DNA of 64,000 bases from Sphaerisporangium aureirubrum (GCF_042658925.1 NZ_JBHSRF010000001.1:257375-321374), one strand, 5' to 3'. Numbered from the stretch's first letter, positions 25,564 to 33,135 are shown. The notes: a model not told the origin generated them from the letters alone. Program-made: numbers and translations.

Positions 25564-25776
25564 TCACCGCGCGGCCTCCCATCTGCGGTCGGCCACGTCA
25601 TCCCCGCACACGATCAGGTCAGGCTCATGCCATCCGGGGAACCGCTTGGAATGGTCCGCTTTAAGGGTGATGTTCAGATAGCGCTGGAGTGGGATATCGA
25701 GCAGATTTAGCACCCATTTAGACCGAATCGGGGAAACGTCATGCTCGCGTGAGCGGCCTTTTGTGGTGTTCGGCAT
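25564..25776 (-). CDS. Small hypothetical protein upstream of module-a ATPase
   Basis: A 70-residue protein of unknown function. Its centre (WVLNLLDIPLQRYLNITLKA) is hydrophobic and basic and its end is GWHEPDLIVCGDDVADRRWE. The stop lies 5 bp before the ATPase start, so the two are probably co-transcribed. It runs divergently from the XRE regulator, sharing a 116-bp gap. No family assignment. Confidence 0.55.
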   Translation of the reverse strand: MPNTTKGRSREHDVSPIRSKWVLNLLDIPLQRYLNITLKADHSKRFPGWHEPDLIVCGDDVADRRWEAAR

Positions 25777-25892
25777 GCATCAACCATCCCGCGATGGGTG
25801 CCGGATTTCCTGGTCAACGGGTCGTCAACCTATGTCGGACCATGCTTCTATGGAATTATCAGTTCCAGCGTCCCGGCTAGTTTGGACTGAAG

Positions 25893-26699
25893 ATGACTAT
25901 CCCGCCAGAAACTCCCGCCGCACAATTCGGGCAGCAGGTGCGAAAGTATCGCCGCCGCCACGGCCTCAGCCAAGAAGCTCTCGCAGCGAAGCTGCGGATC
26001 AGCCAGGGACATCTCTCCAAGATCGAGCTCGGAACGAGGAACCCACAACGCGAGATCGCCGAAAACCTCGATGTCGTGCTCAACCTCGACGGCCACTTCC
26101 TGACGCGCTACCTGTCTCTCTTCGAGAGCCGCCGAGGGGTGGCGGAGTGGTTCCTGGAATACCTTGACCTGGAACCCAGGGCCTCCATCGTCAGGTCGTA
26201 CGACCTCGCGATCATCCCTGGCTTGTTCCAGACCGCCGACTACGCACGAGCGATCTTTCGCGGTGGGATGGTCAAAGCCTGCGAGATAGAAGACCGCGTC
26301 AGCACCCGTCTCGCACGTCGTACCATCCTTGACGGAGACGGCCACCCACCCGTGTTCGCCGTGCTGGACGAGTCCTCGCTGCACCGCGAGATAGGCTCCC
26401 GCGAAATCATGATCGGCCAACTGGCGTTCCTGCTCGAAATAATGGAGCACCCCGCCGTGAGTGTGCAGGTCGTACCCTTCGTCGGCGTGCGCACCACTGT
26501 TGGTATCAGTTCGGGCTTCATCATCATCGAGGTAGATGGAACCCGATATGTCTCCATCGAAGCCGCTGGGTTGTCTAGCCTTACAGCAGATCCAAAAACG
26601 GTTGACAGGACGATGATTTTCTTCGACCGGTTACGAAGTGAGAGCCTGCCGACAACCCAGAGCCGACAGATGATCGAGGAGATATGGAAGACGCTGTAG
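25893..26699 (+). CDS. XRE-DUF5753 (Scr1/WhiJ-type) regulator, module a
   Basis: A 268-residue regulator with an N-terminal XRE helix-turn-helix (about residues 12-65; RKYRRRHGLSQEALAAKLRI, SQGHLSKIELGTRNP) and a C-terminal DUF5753 domain (about 95-260; DLAIIPGLFQTADYARAI). The latter is diagnostic of the WhiJ/Scr1 family. These proteins regulate development and antibiotic genes in streptomycetes together with a small DUF397 partner, encoded here with a 16-bp overlap, and an RsbW-like ATPase divergent from it. Third-position GC is visibly lower than in the core genes, in keeping with recent acquisition. Confidence 0.9.
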   Translation: MTIPPETPAAQFGQQVRKYRRRHGLSQEALAAKLRISQGHLSKIELGTRNPQREIAENLDVVLNLDGHFLTRYLSLFESRRGVAEWFLEYLDLEPRASIVRSYDLAIIPGLFQTADYARAIFRGGMVKACEIEDRVSTRLARRTILDGDGHPPVFAVLDESSLHREIGSREIMIGQLAFLLEIMEHPAVSVQVVPFVGVRTTVGISSGFIIIEVDGTRYVSIEAAGLSSLTADPKTVDRTMIFFDRLRSESLPTTQSRQMIEEIWKTL

Positions 26700-26866
26700 T
26701 GACGTTCCGCAAGTCCAGCTACTCGGCCCAGGAAGGACAGTGCGTCGAGATCGCGGGCTCGGGCGGCCATGTCGTGGTCCGGGACAGCAAGAACCCCGGC
26801 GGCCCGGTACTGGCGTTCACCACCGATGAGTGGCGGGCATTCGTACACGCGCTGAAGTCGGCCTGA
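26684..26866 (+). CDS. DUF397 small protein, module a
   Basis: A 60-residue protein with the complete DUF397 pattern: FRKSSYSAQEGQCVEIAG, then VVVRDSKNPGGPVLAFTTDEW and FVHALKSA. DUF397 proteins are the regular small partner of WhiJ-type regulators and are thought to bind them and alter DNA binding. The gene overlaps the XRE gene by 16 bp, showing co-translation. Length and ends match the family. Confidence 0.92.
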   Translation: MEDAVVTFRKSSYSAQEGQCVEIAGSGGHVVVRDSKNPGGPVLAFTTDEWRAFVHALKSA

Positions 26867-27190
26867 GGGGGGTCGCGAGGCGCTCAGTCGCGGTAGACGG
26901 ATGCCGCAATCCGGTAGCGGTGCCGAACGAGGAGGTCATGGCCACCGGATCGTCACAGCCACACCTCGAACCCGACCGTGGGCCCTCGGCGTGCTGTCCT
27001 GACTGTGACCGCGAGAAGCAGCAACGTTTGCTCGCTGCTTTGAGCGACGGTCGCGAGGGCTTCGGGGCGACCCGTCGATGAGATTCGGTGATGCTGTGAA
27101 CGGATACGTGTCACCAGTCGCCGAATGCGGCTGATTCCTGGCATGGAACGTTCGCCGTACAGATCATGAGTCACACGGTAGGAAGGCATC
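26867..27190. other. Gene-free stretch with repeat copy B
   Basis: 324 bp between module a and the membrane-protein gene. It holds repeat copy B (26949-27000). Read on the minus strand, B still encodes GPTVGFEV, the counterpart of GHTVWFEV at the end of the intact ATPase. The rest shows no gene; a weak reading frame on the minus strand is a remnant at best. Confidence 0.55.
26949..27000 (+). repeat. Dispersed repeat, copy B (partial)
   Basis: Matches the coding-end portion of copy A (TCGTCAC.GCC.CACCTCGAAC and onward through GGCGTGCTGTCC). The downstream half with the hairpin is missing. It follows the DUF397 gene of module a. Confidence 0.6.
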
Positions 27191-27862
27191 GTGACCAACA
27201 TTCAGCGGTATGACGGTCGATGGCGGTACCGCTCGTCTGGGACGTGGCCGGCGAAGGTCCTGGTGAGCGCCCTGGCGGTCGGGGCGGGATTCGGCGCGGC
27301 GACCTCCCTTGTGAACGCGCTCTCCCACAGCTACGCCGACCTTGAAAGCCGTGCCTATACCACCAGCGGATGGTCGATCGCGGAAATCATTAGCGTGTTG
27401 CTCGACTCCGGCTGGGCATGGGCGGGTTTGGCGGTCGCAGTGGGGTGGCTGGTCACCCGCGCCAGGGTGAGCCGTCCCGCAGCACTGGCGCAGGGTGGTG
27501 CCGTAGCCGGCGTGCTGGCCCTGCTTGCGGCCACGGCCGCCTATGGCGTCGTGGACGCCATCCGTAGCGGCGGGGAATTCGCCTGGTACGAGTCCGAATC
27601 GCCCGTGTGGTGGGTCGCCAGTGTCGTCTTCGGAGCGCCATTGGGTGCCGTCGGTGCGTGCGTCAGGCGACCGGGAGCGATCGGTTTGCTCGCGAGACTG
27701 ACCGTGCCGGTCGGCGCCGCCTTACAGATGGTCGTACTCCCGCCCGGCAGGAACGAGGTGGTCGAGACAATAGGGAAGACAGTCGTGTGGACGGCGGCTG
27801 CGGCGAGCATCGGCTTCATCGTCGTCCGCTTCCTTGTCAAGCGACGTCGGCCGGATTCATAG
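27191..27862 (+). CDS. Multi-pass membrane protein, unknown function
   Basis: A 223-residue protein with about five to six predicted helices (around residues 22-42, 64-87, 95-118, 133-155, 165-180 and 190-212) and a basic C-terminus (FLVKRRRPDS). The short N-terminal cytoplasmic part carries Arg/Trp-rich YDGRWRYRSSGTW. No recognised family. The GTG start at 27191 is the first codon after a promoter-like gap, and GGAAGG lies 6 bases upstream. It lies alone between repeat copies B and C. Confidence 0.6.
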   Translation: MTNIQRYDGRWRYRSSGTWPAKVLVSALAVGAGFGAATSLVNALSHSYADLESRAYTTSGWSIAEIISVLLDSGWAWAGLAVAVGWLVTRARVSRPAALAQGGAVAGVLALLAATAAYGVVDAIRSGGEFAWYESESPVWWVASVVFGAPLGAVGACVRRPGAIGLLARLTVPVGAALQMVVLPPGRNEVVETIGKTVVWTAAAASIGFIVVRFLVKRRRPDS

Positions 27863-27870
27863 GAGCAATC

Positions 27871-27905
27871 TGGCCCCTTCGGCGCTGTCTTCTTGGGCGG
27901 GAGCG
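27871..27905 (+). repeat. Dispersed repeat, copy C (hairpin part only)
   Basis: CCCCTTCGGCGCTGTCTTCTT is the hairpin-plus-T-run portion of the repeat, 9 bp after the membrane-protein stop. In this position it could terminate the membrane-protein transcript. Confidence 0.55.
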
Positions 27906-27957
27906 ACTGTGGCGGCCCGACCCACCTCTCGTCGTCAACGAGGCGCCGTTGGCATTA

Positions 27958-28716
27958 CTAGAGCCGTTCGAGCGTGAGCAGCGGCTGAGAATGCTCAGGC
28001 GCTGGTGCGTCGGGATCTGCGGCGACAGCCTGCTCCAGGCGGCGGAAGCCGGTCTCCAGGTCGTCGGGACCGAGTTGAGCGAAGAACGAAAGAGTGCGCA
28101 GGCGAAGCCGTTGGAGCACGTCACCACGGGTGCCGATGGACGGCTCGGTAACCGTGCCGAAGCTAGCGACGCGCCAGCCGGCCGACGTGAACATCTCGAT
28201 GGCCTCATGCAGGGGCTGAAACAGTGAGGCGTCCACCTCAAAGCCGCGGGGGAAGTGCTCCAGCCACCACGGCATGGGATGGTGGTCGCTGAAATTCGCA
28301 CGCAGTAGCAGCCGCCCACCGGGCCTGAGCACCCTGGCCAGCTCCCGGACCGCCCGCGGCTTGTCCTGGACGTGGTGCCAGGACAGGAACATGAGAGCGT
28401 AGTCGGCGCTGCCGGACGGCACCTGCATGTCCTCGGCGGAGCCTGCCAGATACCGCACACCGGGATGCGAGGACTGCGCCTGCGCTATCTCGCGCATCCG
28501 GACCGCCGGCTCGACCCCGGTCACCGGCCCGAACTCTCGCGCCAGCGCAGGAGTGAACCTGCCGGTCCCCGAGCCGACATCCAGCCCCGCCAGCGGCCGC
28601 CGCTCGGGCAGCACCGCCCCGAAGGCGCCGATCCACACCTGCAGATGCCGCTCACTGAGCGCCCGGCCACGCGCGTAGTCCTGGTACTGCTCCGTGTCGT
28701 AGTCGATCCGCCTCAT
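27958..28716 (-). CDS. Class I SAM-dependent methyltransferase
   Basis: A 252-residue methyltransferase with the SAM-binding motif I (GLDVGSGTGRFTPALA, about residues 43-58), the acidic loop GVEPAVRMREIAQA and the post-II motif ADYALMFLSWHHVQD. The C-terminal part is helical with no extra domain. The substrate cannot be predicted; similarity is to the UbiE/MenG-like Methyltransf_11/25 group. It is flanked by repeat copies C and D. The ATG at 28716 is supported by the start MRRIDYDTEQYQDYARGR, typical for the family. Confidence 0.85.
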   Translation of the reverse strand: MRRIDYDTEQYQDYARGRALSERHLQVWIGAFGAVLPERRPLAGLDVGSGTGRFTPALAREFGPVTGVEPAVRMREIAQAQSSHPGVRYLAGSAEDMQVPSGSADYALMFLSWHHVQDKPRAVRELARVLRPGGRLLLRANFSDHHPMPWWLEHFPRGFEVDASLFQPLHEAIEMFTSAGWRVASFGTVTEPSIGTRGDVLQRLRLRTLSFFAQLGPDDLETGFRRLEQAVAADPDAPAPEHSQPLLTLERL

Positions 28717-29092
28717 CGCACTCCCACGTCAGTCGGACTACGGCAATCCATCGGCCCGATATATCGACCCGATACATTGCGCACGGTATGCGGTGTCACG
28801 TCACGCCGCAAGCGGAAACGGCAGTGCCTGCATCCAGCTGCCATCGATTTCAAAATGCCCCGCGCCGGAAATGGTGCCTTCGGCGCTGCTTTCTTCAGGC
28901 GAGCCTCACCGCAGCCGGTGACGACCGCCGCGCAGGCATTTCGTCACGGCCACACCGAACCAAACTGTGTGCCTTCGGCGTGCTGTCCGCGCCGGGACCG
29001 TCGGGATTCCAGCGGAGGAATTCCGCGACGGCCCGCAGTGAGTGTTAGTGCGTTGGTTCACGCTGTCCGTGCCCAGTTCGGGACGGGTCGGG
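28717..29092. other. Gene-free stretch with promoter of methyltransferase and repeat D
   Basis: 376 bp. The first part is AT-richer (GATATATCGACCCGATACATT) and probably holds the methyltransferase promoter on the minus strand. The middle is repeat copy D (28869-28988), which on the minus strand still encodes HTVWF of the ATPase end. No reliable gene is visible. Confidence 0.5.
28869..28988 (+). repeat. Dispersed repeat, copy D (nearly full)
   Basis: Reads ATGGTGCCTTCGGCGCTG, then CCGCAGCCGGTGACG (identical in A, D and E), ACCGCCGCGCAGGC, TCGTCACGGCCACACC and GGCGTGCTGTCC. It corresponds to copy A over about 120 bp with scattered changes. Confidence 0.75.
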
Positions 29093-29398
29093 TCAAGCCA
29101 TTACCGCTCCATGCGCCTCGGAGATCGCCTCGATGCGGCGGGCGAGCTCGATGTCGTGCTCGGCCACTCGGCCGCCGAGGTCACTGGAGCTGATCGACAG
29201 TCGTACGGTCTTGTATCCGAGGGTGGCGTTGGAGTGATGACCGAACCGGTCTTGGATCGCCGCGATGTGCACGATGAACGCCGCGCCGGCGATGTGCGGG
29301 ATCGAATAGACGCGTTCGATGCTCACGCCGTCGGTGGTCCAGCCCGGCAGTTCCTTCAGATGCTCGTCGATCTGCTCTCGTGTCAACGGCTCCGCCAT
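29093..29398 (-). CDS. 4a-hydroxytetrahydrobiopterin dehydratase (pterin carbinolamine dehydratase)
   Basis: A 101-residue PCD/DCoH protein. It regenerates tetrahydrobiopterin-type cofactors by removing water from the 4a-carbinolamine made by aromatic amino acid hydroxylases. The family pieces are present: HLKELPGWTTDG, the active-site His pair in RFGHHSNATLGYKTVRLSI (residues 54-55), and DLGGRVAEHDIELARRIE. The ATG at 29398 has GGGGAG at the right distance and overlaps by one base the TGA of a broken upstream gene (TGATG), so it was once the second gene of an operon. No hydroxylase gene is nearby. Confidence 0.9.
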   Translation of the reverse strand: MAEPLTREQIDEHLKELPGWTTDGVSIERVYSIPHIAGAAFIVHIAAIQDRFGHHSNATLGYKTVRLSISSSDLGGRVAEHDIELARRIEAISEAHGAVMA

Positions 29399-29535
29399 CA
29401 CGCTCCCCGTCTCGCAGGCGCCAGTGCCTCGGCCAGGTCCTGGCCGACAGGCGCATCCTGCCACGGGCGCATGACGTCCTCCAGGGCGGCCAGTTCACGC
29501 ATGGCGCGCACCGAACCGGTGCCCACCGCGATCGG
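29398..29535 (-). pseudogene. 3' remnant of a gene cut off by repeat E
   Basis: On the minus strand an open frame of about 45 codons (IAVGTGSVRAMRELAALEDV, then MRPWQDAPVGQDLAEALA) runs into TGA at 29400-29398, which overlaps the ATG of the pterin dehydratase gene. It has coding character and ends in a coupled overlap, but no start or N-terminal domain: upstream the frame meets a TAA inside repeat copy E. The natural reading is that the gene lost its 5' part when the repeat joined here. The family cannot be identified from this piece. Confidence 0.55.
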
Positions 29536-29719
29536 ACGGTGGTCCTTCGGTGCTGCTTACTTTGGCGAGCTTCGCCGCAGCCGGTGACGACCGCGGCACA
29601 GGCAGCTCGTCACGGTCACACCATCTCCCAGCGCGACGGTGTGGCGACTGCTTCCGTCTGCACGGAGAAAGCCCCGCGCCGTAGCCTGAGGTTGTCCACG
29701 CTTCAGGAAGGTCGGGCTT
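29399..29719. other. Stretch with gene remnant, repeat E and XRE promoter
   Basis: 321 bp between the pterin dehydratase start and the XRE-TPR gene. It contains the remnant described above, repeat copy E (29539-29622) and a short promoter-sized segment. No complete gene is seen. Confidence 0.5.
29539..29622 (+). repeat. Dispersed repeat, copy E
   Basis: Reads GGTCCTTCGGTGCTGCTTACT, TCGCCGCAGCCGGTGACG, ACCGCGGCACAGGCAGCTCG and TCACGGTCACACC. It follows the order of copy A and stops where the ATPase coding end would begin to be recognisable. Confidence 0.72.
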
Positions 29720-30919
29720 ATGCGCGACGCTGGCACGGAACATCGGCGCATCGGCGAGATTGTTCGCGCCGCGCGCCTCGCGAGCGGGAAGAGTCTGGAG
29801 GCCGTCGCCGGGCTGGCCGGACGCTCCAAGGGGTGGCTCTCGAAGGTGGAGAACGGCAAGACGCGATTGGAGCGCCGTTCCGACATCCTTGCCCTCGCGG
29901 AGGCGTTGGAGGTGTCCGCCACCGACCTGCTGGGGGGACCTTCGCCGGTCACTTCTTCGCGGCACGCAGGCGTCGAACCCACCCGTCTGCGGGACGTCTT
30001 CCTGGGCACTTCCCTGGATGATCCACCCGACGTGCCCGCACGCCCCATGGCAGTGCTGGAAGCCGAATGGGCCGGTCCGGTTCTCACCGCCTGGCGCGGA
30101 TCGGACCGTGCCGCGCTGGCCCGGCTTCTGCCCGGAATCATCGGTGAGCTTCACGTCCACGCGGCCGGCGCGACCAACGAGCAGCAGGCCGTCGCGCTGC
30201 GCATGCTGATCTCGGCGTGCGGGGTGGCGGCGTCCGACGTCCTGAAGGCGCTCGGATATATCGATCTCGCGTGGGTCGCCGCGGACCGTGCCGAGCGGGC
30301 GGCGCATGCGCTTGGCGATGAGGTCTGGCGTGGGGCGGCGGCATTCGCCATGGCGCACTGCCGGCGCAGCCTGGACTTGTCCCGGGCGTTCCGCACGATC
30401 GGCCGGACCGCCGACAGGGTCGAACCGCACATCGGAGATGACCGCAGGGCTCAGGAGGTCTACGGAATGCTCCGGCTCAGTGCCGCGCTGGCCTGCCAGG
30501 TTCGCGGCGACCACGCTGGGGCCGACGCGAACGCGCAGGAAGCAGAACGGATCGCCGTTCGAACCGGAGAGCATGCGGACGCCTGGCAGTGGTTCGGGCC
30601 TTCGAACGTCGGCGTGTGGCGCACCACGCTCGCCGTCGAGGCCGGTGAACCCGGCCGGGCATTGGAGTACGCCTCCCAGGTCGTGCCGGAGGCGTTGCCG
30701 AGCCGTATCCGCCGGGCCAGCTTGAAGATCGAAAAAGCGCGAGCGTACGCCATGATCGACCAGCCGCGAGAGGCCGCGAACCATCTACGGGCGGCCGAGA
30801 AGCAGGACGGCCCCCGCACCCGCAGCGACCCTATGGCCCGCGAGCTGGTGGCCGACCTGCGCGCTCGCCTTGGTGGCCGTGAGCTGAACGGGCTCGCCTG
30901 GCGGATGAACCTGGTCTAG
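29720..30919 (+). CDS. XRE family regulator with TPR-like sensor region
   Basis: A 399-residue regulator. The XRE helix-turn-helix is at about residues 10-65 (IVRAARLASGKSLEAVAGLA, GRSKGWLSKVENGKTRLERR). The remaining 300 residues are helical repeats (ACQVRGDHAGADANAQEAER, AGEPGRALEYASQVV) resembling TPRs of peptide-sensing or signal-gated regulators. The frameshifted small gene and its coupled partner lie 187 bp downstream on the same strand and may be its targets. Codon use is typical of the genome. The ATG at 29720 follows a GGTCGGGCTT leader with only a weak ribosome-binding site. Confidence 0.82.
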   Translation: MRDAGTEHRRIGEIVRAARLASGKSLEAVAGLAGRSKGWLSKVENGKTRLERRSDILALAEALEVSATDLLGGPSPVTSSRHAGVEPTRLRDVFLGTSLDDPPDVPARPMAVLEAEWAGPVLTAWRGSDRAALARLLPGIIGELHVHAAGATNEQQAVALRMLISACGVAASDVLKALGYIDLAWVAADRAERAAHALGDEVWRGAAAFAMAHCRRSLDLSRAFRTIGRTADRVEPHIGDDRRAQEVYGMLRLSAALACQVRGDHAGADANAQEAERIAVRTGEHADAWQWFGPSNVGVWRTTLAVEAGEPGRALEYASQVVPEALPSRIRRASLKIEKARAYAMIDQPREAANHLRAAEKQDGPRTRSDPMARELVADLRARLGGRELNGLAWRMNLV

Positions 30920-31106
30920 CAAGGGGTTTCCGTTCGGAAACAGTGAGGGCTGCCTGCGGTTCTAGCTTCCCTGGCAAGACGGTCCCGGCCCGGTGGGCGA
31001 ACACCGGGGGATTCCGGGGCCTTGGCCAGGAAAGTGAGCCCTGACCCGTGAGTAACTCTAGAGTCATCCGGATTCGGTGGCGTGCCGCCCGATACGGGGC
31101 GGCAGC

Positions 31107-31423
31107 GTGACCGGGCTCCTGGCGTGGTACTCGGCCCAGCCGCCGGGACGGCACGTGGTGGAGGGTGGCCCGGTCGCCGAGATTCACGCCTCACGATGGT
31201 GGGATCCGGCCCGCAGAGCGGTAGCCGCCGAACTCGACCGGATCGAACCGGGATGGCTGGTCTGGTACGGCACGTGGAGCCGTCGTTTCTACGCCATCGC
31301 CGCCTGGGACGCTCCTTGCCCTGTGCTGCTCGACGCGTCCACCCTGAGGAGCTGCGCGACCAGATGCGCCATACCGAGCTCACCGCGATGGTGCCCGCCC
31401 GCCGGTGTACGGGTACCGCGTGA
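31107..31423 (+). pseudogene. Small hypothetical gene broken by a frameshift
   Basis: Frame one reads VTGLLAWYSAQPPGRHVVEG from GTG 31107 through WYGTWSRRFYAIAAWDAPC and LLDAS. The continuation HPEELRDQMRHTELTAMVPA lies in another frame and ends at TGA 31421-31423. The switch point is near 31338-31346, at GCGTCCACCCTGAGGAG. One missing C in the run (ACCCCTGAG to ACCCTGAG) would restore a single protein of about 105 residues. The TGA overlaps the GTG of the next gene, which fits an originally intact gene. This could be a true mutation or a sequencing error. Function is unknown. Confidence 0.6.
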
Positions 31424-31710
31424 CCACGCCGCCGCTGCCGTCTGCGATCACCGCGCTGATCGACCAGCAGGTCGCCGCTCTGCACCAGCGGTATCCCGCG
31501 TGGGAGGTCACCCGCCTCATGACGCGCGAGGGTGCGCCGTCCGGGTGGCTGGCTCGTCGCCGGTCCCCGCTCACGCACTCCCAGCGCACCATCGGACTGC
31601 TGCCTGAACTGGCCCGCGACGACGCCGTGGACCTCGTGATAGCTCTGGCCGTGCAAGCCGAGATCGAGCACCCCACCGGGCGCGTCCCGCCGCAGGTGGA
31701 GAGGGAGTGA
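31420..31710 (+). CDS. Small hypothetical protein coupled to frameshifted gene
   Basis: A 96-residue soluble helical protein (PLPSAITALIDQQVAALHQR, then GWLARRRSPLTHSQRTIGLL and LARDDAVDLVIALAVQAEIE). The GTG at 31420 overlaps the TGA of the broken upstream gene as GTGA, a classic translational-coupling arrangement. The function is not known. Its place downstream of the XRE-TPR regulator on the same strand suggests a small operon. Confidence 0.6.
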   Translation: MTTPPLPSAITALIDQQVAALHQRYPAWEVTRLMTREGAPSGWLARRRSPLTHSQRTIGLLPELARDDAVDLVIALAVQAEIEHPTGRVPPQVERE

Positions 31711-31813
31711 CCCCGGCGAACAGGTGATGCTCACTGTCACGGCCGGGTGTGCCGGGCACGGTGTCCGCTGACTATGCCGCCGCTCTGCGGCGCCCCGCGG
31801 AAAGCTGAGGTAG

Positions 31814-31975
31814 ATGTCTGAATTCGGCGCTGGTGATGCGCTCAAGCTCGTCATGGGCTGGAGCATCGTCGCGGTCGCCTGGCTGTGGGACAGCTGCCAC
31901 TTGCCGCTGTGGTGGCGCCACGGGATCGCGCTCTGGCGGACACGCACCAGGGGCCGGGCCCTCCGTCGTCGGTGA
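31814..31975 (+). CDS. Small Trp-rich, membrane-like protein (53 aa)
   Basis: A 53-residue frame from ATG 31814. One hydrophobic stretch is LKLVMGWSIVAVAWLWDSC, followed by the Trp/His-rich part WWRHGIALWRTR and an Arg-rich end RALRRR. The composition (6 Trp) is striking. GAGG precedes the ATG at 4 bases. It is short enough to be chance coding in high-GC DNA, so confidence is low. Confidence 0.35.
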   Translation: MSEFGAGDALKLVMGWSIVAVAWLWDSCHLPLWWRHGIALWRTRTRGRALRRR

Positions 31976-32012
31976 GACGAAGTCATCCCCTCGTGAGGGT
32001 CATCCTGAGGCC

Positions 32013-32021
32013 ACTTTAGGT
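32013..32021. promoter_or_regulatory. ACTTTAGGT motif next to repeat F
   Basis: The 9-base motif ACTTTAGGT also occurs in the regulatory gap of module c (61092), where a second copy is the palindrome ACCTAAGGT. Here it flanks repeat copy F, with no intact module beside it. Confidence 0.3.
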
Positions 32022-32025
32022 GACA

Positions 32026-32155
32026 CCGGGAGCTGTCTTCCTCGTGGGGATGGGGACGGCACGCAAAGCGGTACACGTTGTGACCAATTGCCTGCGCGGC
32101 GGTCATCACCTACTGCGGCGAGAGTCGTCAAAAAAGACAGCGCCGAAGGCACCAT
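32026..32155 (-). repeat. Dispersed repeat, copy F (inverted)
   Basis: On the minus strand: ATGGTGCCTTCGGCGCTGTC, a T-run, TCGCCGCAGTAGGTGATGAC, CGCCGCGCAGGCAATTGGTC, then after a small deletion GCGTGCCGTCCCCATCCCCA and GAAGACAGCTCCCGG. The last pieces are ATPase coding sequence (WGWGRHAKGH region of module a). It matches copy A most closely and is the only inverted copy. Confidence 0.8.
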
Positions 32156-32198
32156 GTTCGGGACGGTGCGACTCTCAAGCGTGACGGGTTCGCCGTCG

Positions 32199-33050
32199 CT
32201 AGCGTAGGTAGTCGCTGGTCTCGGCTCCGAGTACGTTCAGGAGAGCCAGAGCCTCGGCGGCGGGGGAGCCTTTTGGGGCGCTGTAGAGGACGAGGTGCTG
32301 GTCGCGGTCTGTGAGGGTGAGGGCGTCGCAGTCGACGGTGATCTCGCCTACGACTGGGTGGCGGAAGGTTTTCGTGAGCATGGGGGCGCCCTGTACGTCG
32401 TGTCGCTCCCAGAGGCGGGCGAAGTCGGGGCTGGCGTCGCGGAGTTCGGCGATGAGGGCGGTCACCGTGGGGTCCGCGGGGTAGCGGGCGAGGGTGGCGC
32501 GGAGTTCCATGACGACGTGGTGGCGGAACTCGGTGGCGTCGGAGATTCCGTACAGCGTCGCGCCGGGGCGCGTCGGGCCGAGGAATGCCCGGCGTGCGAG
32601 ATTTCGGTCCCTTGGGGGGAGCTTGGCGAAGTCCTCCATGAGCGCGGCCGCTAGGTCGTTCCACGCGAGTACCTCGAAGACGGCGGACGTCACGAAAGCG
32701 GCCGTCTGCGGCAGCCGTTCGAGGAGGGCGAGGATGCTCGGGCGGACGTCGCGACGGTGCAGCCGGGTACGGGTCGGCGCGGTGCCCGCGAGGACGTGGA
32801 GGTGGTCGGACTCGGCGTCGGTGAGCCGCAGCGCGCCCGCGATCCCGGCGAGGACCTCGCCCGACGGCCGCGGTGCCCGGCCCTGTTCGAGCCGGACGTA
32901 GTACTCGGTGGAGATGTGCGCGAGGACCGCGGCCTCCTCGCGGCGCAGACCCGGTGTCCGGCGTCGCGGTCCGGAGGGGAGGCCGACGTCCTCCGGCCGG
33001 AGCCGCTCGCGACGGCTGCGGAGGAACGCCCCGAGCTCCTGCTTGTCCAT
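32199..33050 (-). CDS. MmyB-like XRE family regulator
   Basis: A 283-residue regulator. The N-terminal helix-turn-helix is at about residues 8-70 (LGAFLRSRRERLRPEDVGLP, TPGLRREEAAVLAHIS, YYVRLEQGRAPRPS). The C-terminal MLTR ligand-binding domain is at about 105-275 (VTSAVFEVLAWNDLAAALM, then KTFRHPVVGEITVDCDALTL and YSAPKGSPAAEALALL). Members bind a fatty-acid-like or small ligand and control an adjacent enzyme. Here the divergent SDR gene is 85 bp away, so that gene is the likely target. ATG at 33050. Confidence 0.9.
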   Translation of the reverse strand: MDKQELGAFLRSRRERLRPEDVGLPSGPRRRTPGLRREEAAVLAHISTEYYVRLEQGRAPRPSGEVLAGIAGALRLTDAESDHLHVLAGTAPTRTRLHRRDVRPSILALLERLPQTAAFVTSAVFEVLAWNDLAAALMEDFAKLPPRDRNLARRAFLGPTRPGATLYGISDATEFRHHVVMELRATLARYPADPTVTALIAELRDASPDFARLWERHDVQGAPMLTKTFRHPVVGEITVDCDALTLTDRDQHLVLYSAPKGSPAAEALALLNVLGAETSDYLR

Positions 33051-33135
33051 ACCCCCAGTCTGCACGCCGCGCGGCGGCGGATCCTGGTACCACCTGTGCC
33101 TGCATCCGGCCGGGAGGCCACCTGAAACTGGCCTC

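Noticed and set aside
25087..32155. A classical integron array
   Set aside because: There is no integrase, no attC-like paired imperfect palindrome, and the repeats correspond to ATPase-gene ends rather than to recombination sites.
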